Below are positions 40,354-42,248 of a DNA stretch of 42,248 bases, piece after piece. The position numbers and the translations under genes are program-made. The DNA comes from Vulcanimicrobiota bacterium (GTDB lineage: Bacteria > Vulcanimicrobiota > Vulcanimicrobiia > Vulcanimicrobiales > Vulcanimicrobiaceae). The stretch lies in the NCBI GenBank assembly GCA_019232905.1, contig JAFANA010000139.1:1-42248 (forward strand), in the 5' to 3' direction. The notes under the pieces are model-generated. The model saw only the letters and a program-made list of their open reading frames with translations, was not told the origin of the DNA and searched no databases. Within the stretch, counting starts at the first letter, position 1. Every line of letters begins with the position of its first letter.

Positions 40354-41271
40354 CTACCGCAGGCTGTATTCGTAGACTTTATCCAGTTTGAGCATCGCGC
40401 CGAGTTCGGCTTCTATGAGCGGAGCGTGTTCGGCGCCCACAATGGATTCCCATGACGGGTTGAGGATGGCCGTCTCTTCGTCCGTGAGCGGACGGTCGAG
40501 CATGACTGCATGCACGACGCCCTCTTGCGTCAGCGGCATCAGGTATGCGAGCATTTGCCGCGCTGCGGCGGGCCATAAAATGCGCCGCGTGTCGCCGTAG
40601 ATGCGCTGCACGAGTTCGGGAATGGTTTGGGGCCCTTCGCGCAACGCCTCGAGCAATTCATTTTGCCGCATCTCGCGATGCGCGATGTATTCCGCGATTT
40701 TATCTTGCGCGCGGTCGACGAGCGGACCGTGGCCGCCGTAGATGCGGCGCGCTTGTGGGAATTCGTCGCGCAAGCGCGCGAGCGTATTCATATACGGACG
40801 CATCGCTCCGCCCGGCGGCGCGATCACGACCGTGCCCTCACCGAGAATCACGTCGCCGGTAAAGAGTGCGGCTTCTTCCGGCTCGTAGAAGATGACGTGT
40901 TCGAACGTGTGCCCGGGCGCATCGATAACGCGAAAGGTCGTCCCGCCGATCGTCCAATCCGCATCGAGCGGAAGATGACGGTCGTGCGGCACCTCCGAAT
41001 GCGGATGCACGTACACGGGCGCGCTCGTACGTTGCGCGAGCACCGCTGCAGCCGGCGCATGATCGGGGTGTCCGTGCGTCAGGGCGATTGCCGTAATCGT
41101 CAATCCGCGCGAACGCGCGTTGTCGATCAACGCGTCGACGTGGCGCAGATCGAGTGGGCCGGGATCGACGACGAGCGCTTCACCGTTGCCGATGTCGATT
41201 ACGTACGAGTTCGTCCCCGTCAAGGTCATCGCCGATGGGTTCGGCGCGCGCACGTTCGCGATGCGGCTCAC
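40354..41271 (-). CDS. metallo-beta-lactamase fold hydrolase (LACTB2/GloB-like)
   Basis: The 305-residue protein is a metallo-beta-lactamase hydrolase with the zinc motif ALTHGHPDHAPAAAVL (HxHxDH), VIDAPGHTFEHVIFYEPEEA, ALFTGDVILGEGTVV and IYGGHGPLVDRAQDKI, followed by a C-terminal winged-helix-like segment (MRQNELLEALREGPQTIPEL, VQRIYGDTRRILWPAAARQM). This layout is the LACTB2 group, with members acting on RNA or on thioesters. I chose GTG 41271 because GTGA overlaps the stop of the Nudix gene; the frame is open further upstream only as the shadow of that gene. Confidence 0.9.
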   Translation of the reverse strand: MSRIANVRAPNPSAMTLTGTNSYVIDIGNGEALVVDPGPLDLRHVDALIDNARSRGLTITAIALTHGHPDHAPAAAVLAQRTSAPVYVHPHSEVPHDRHLPLDADWTIGGTTFRVIDAPGHTFEHVIFYEPEEAALFTGDVILGEGTVVIAPPGGAMRPYMNTLARLRDEFPQARRIYGGHGPLVDRAQDKIAEYIAHREMRQNELLEALREGPQTIPELVQRIYGDTRRILWPAAARQMLAYLMPLTQEGVVHAVMLDRPLTDEETAILNPSWESIVGAEHAPLIEAELGAMLKLDKVYEYSLR

Positions 41272-41924
41272 CACGCGCCTTCCAGTTCTTCCGGCATGAC
41301 GAAGCCTTCCGACGGTGCCCGATCGGGCATGATGGTAAGAATCGGTTTCGTGCGTGCATACGAAAGCGCATCGGCGACGCGTTCGAACCCGGCGAGCCGT
41401 TCGAGATGTTTGATCGTCGGATAGACGAGGTGCATCTCGCCGCGCGCATATCGCTCGAGGGCCGCTGACGGCGCGACCCATTGTGCGTCGTGCGTTTCGA
41501 AAGCGTCGGCGCTCGCGGTTACACTCGCGTCTCCGGCAGCAAGGAAGAAGTGCGTGTTGTAACGGCGCGGCTCGGTCGGCGGCGTAATCCAATGCGAAAA
41601 AAGCACGAGCCGGTCGGGCGCAATATCGACGGCCGCTTCTTCCCGGAGTTCGCGCACGGCTGCGGCAACAAGGGCACGGGCATCTGCCGTGCCGACCGGC
41701 TCCTCGGTCGCGGGCAACTCTTCGGGCGTCTGCGCGCGGAACTCATCGGCTATACGCGAAGCCCACGCATCCGATTCCGCGGCATAATCTTCCGGATCGA
41801 CCGTGCCGCCCGGAAAGACGAAGGCGTCGGGCGCGAACGCGCTATGGCTACTACGCCGCACCATTAGCACTTCGAGCCCGATCGCACCATCGCGAACGAG
41901 CATCACCGTTGAAGCTAACCGCAT
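41268..41924 (-). CDS. Nudix hydrolase (NUDT19/NUDT7-like, with insertion in the Nudix box)
   Basis: The 218-residue protein begins like a Nudix enzyme (RLASTVMLVRDGAIGLEVLM, then FAPDAFVFPGGTVDPED). The Nudix box is split by an insertion of about 40 residues: the first G pair is in FVFPGG and the catalytic helix is AAAVRELREEAAVDI, with Glu residues in REL-REE kept and the late Gly replaced by Ala. This insertion is typical of NUDT19/NUDT7-like enzymes that cleave CoA derivatives. The gene precedes a LACTB2-like hydrolase with a 4-base overlap, so both probably act on related metabolites. Its ATG at 41924 lies 21 bases from the divergent exported-protein start. Confidence 0.9.
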   Translation of the reverse strand: MRLASTVMLVRDGAIGLEVLMVRRSSHSAFAPDAFVFPGGTVDPEDYAAESDAWASRIADEFRAQTPEELPATEEPVGTADARALVAAAVRELREEAAVDIAPDRLVLFSHWITPPTEPRRYNTHFFLAAGDASVTASADAFETHDAQWVAPSAALERYARGEMHLVYPTIKHLERLAGFERVADALSYARTKPILTIMPDRAPSEGFVMPEELEGAW

Positions 41925-41945
41925 TGAGGGAACCTAACGCTTGTT

Positions 41946-42248
41946 ATGAGCCGTTCTTCCAATATGAAAACTCGAGTTGTCGCCGTAATCGCGGCCATCC
42001 TCTTGCTCGGAGCGACACCTTCTCCTTCGCCGGCTCCGCCCTCGCAACCGATTGTCGCGCCGTCGGTTCCTCCGGGCGTCGGCAACGTTGTGCAAGGCAT
42101 TATCAACAAAGTCACCGGCGATATGGTCGCCCCGCTCGGCGTCGATCCGAATCACGTCCGCGGACAAGTGACCTACTTCCGCCGTTACGATTTGCAGGTC
42201 GCGATGCCGCTGCAAACCTACAAACAGATCCATCTGCACCAAGGCACG
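41946..42248 (+). CDS. exported protein, N-terminal part (runs off the window)
   Basis: A frame of 101 codons runs to the last base without a stop. It has a signal peptide (from MKTRVVAVIAAILLLGATPS, preferred start at 41964; ATG 41946 also in frame) followed by a Pro-rich linker (PSPSPAPPSQPIVAPSVPPG) and the start of a mature domain with VGNVVQGIINKVTGDMVAPL and HVRGQVTYFRRYDLQVAMPL. The family is not recognisable from this part. Confidence 0.75.
   Translation, partial: MSRSSNMKTRVVAVIAAILLLGATPSPSPAPPSQPIVAPSVPPGVGNVVQGIINKVTGDMVAPLGVDPNHVRGQVTYFRRYDLQVAMPLQTYKQIHLHQGT

Noticed and set aside
1..42248. CRISPR arrays, transposases, phage genes, rRNA and tRNA genes
   Set aside because: I looked on both strands for regular spaced repeats, integrase or transposase motifs and conserved RNA patterns and saw none; covariance-model searches would be decisive but cannot be run here.

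Overview
This window reads as a chromosomal segment of a diderm, heterotrophic bacterium. It carries an ExbD protein, a TonB-dependent receptor, many lipoprotein signal peptides, a processed-glycolipid synthase and polyphosphate kinase. The gene style (many short intergenic gaps, ATGA overlaps, retropepsin-like proteases, a sortilin-like BNR protein) would fit the candidate phylum Eremiobacterota (WPS-2), but that is an impression and no rRNA or marker gene in the window proves it. I see no rRNA, tRNA, CRISPR array, transposase or phage gene.

Left part, 1-12.3 kb, looks accessory. It holds an NTF2/SnoaL-like gene coupled to an NTF2-metallo-beta-lactamase fusion (cut by the window edge), faced by a divergent MmyB-type XRE regulator; a frameshifted aspartyl protease remnant; an orphan exbD; an orphan peptide-binding lipoprotein; and then a striking three-gene operon joined by two ATGA overlaps (5470-11062). 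That operon encodes a PhcB-like SAM methyltransferase, an alpha/beta-hydrolase fused to an NB-ARC/AfsR-type NTPase and TPR region, and a second orphan peptide-binding protein. By eye this part uses more A/T-rich codons than the rest. An ArsR-type regulator and a divergent TPR/aspartyl protease, separated by a clear palindrome, close the region.

Middle part, 13.5-26.9 kb, is mostly exported and metabolic genes: an AhpD-like protein, two small secreted proteins, a sortilin-like BNR-repeat protein, a YkgJ-type cysteine-cluster protein, a ROK sugar kinase with an SDR oxidoreductase, an MGDG-synthase-like glycosyltransferase with a fatty-acid hydroxylase, a lytic transglycosylase lipoprotein, EgtD (ergothioneine pathway) and a secreted S9 peptidase.

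Right part, 26.9-42.2 kb, looks core: a complete osmoprotectant ABC importer on the minus strand (permease, binding protein, ATPase, permease), ppk1, an EVE-domain protein, two tandem sphingomyelinase-like phosphoesterases, a sulfurtransferase-Grx4-BolA operon, a TonB-dependent receptor with a quinone-oxidoreductase-like gene, a hairpin repeat, a Nudix/metallo-beta-lactamase pair and the start of an exported protein that runs off the window. The most promising candidate for a new system is the 5.5-11.1 kb methyltransferase/hydrolase-NTPase/binding-protein operon.
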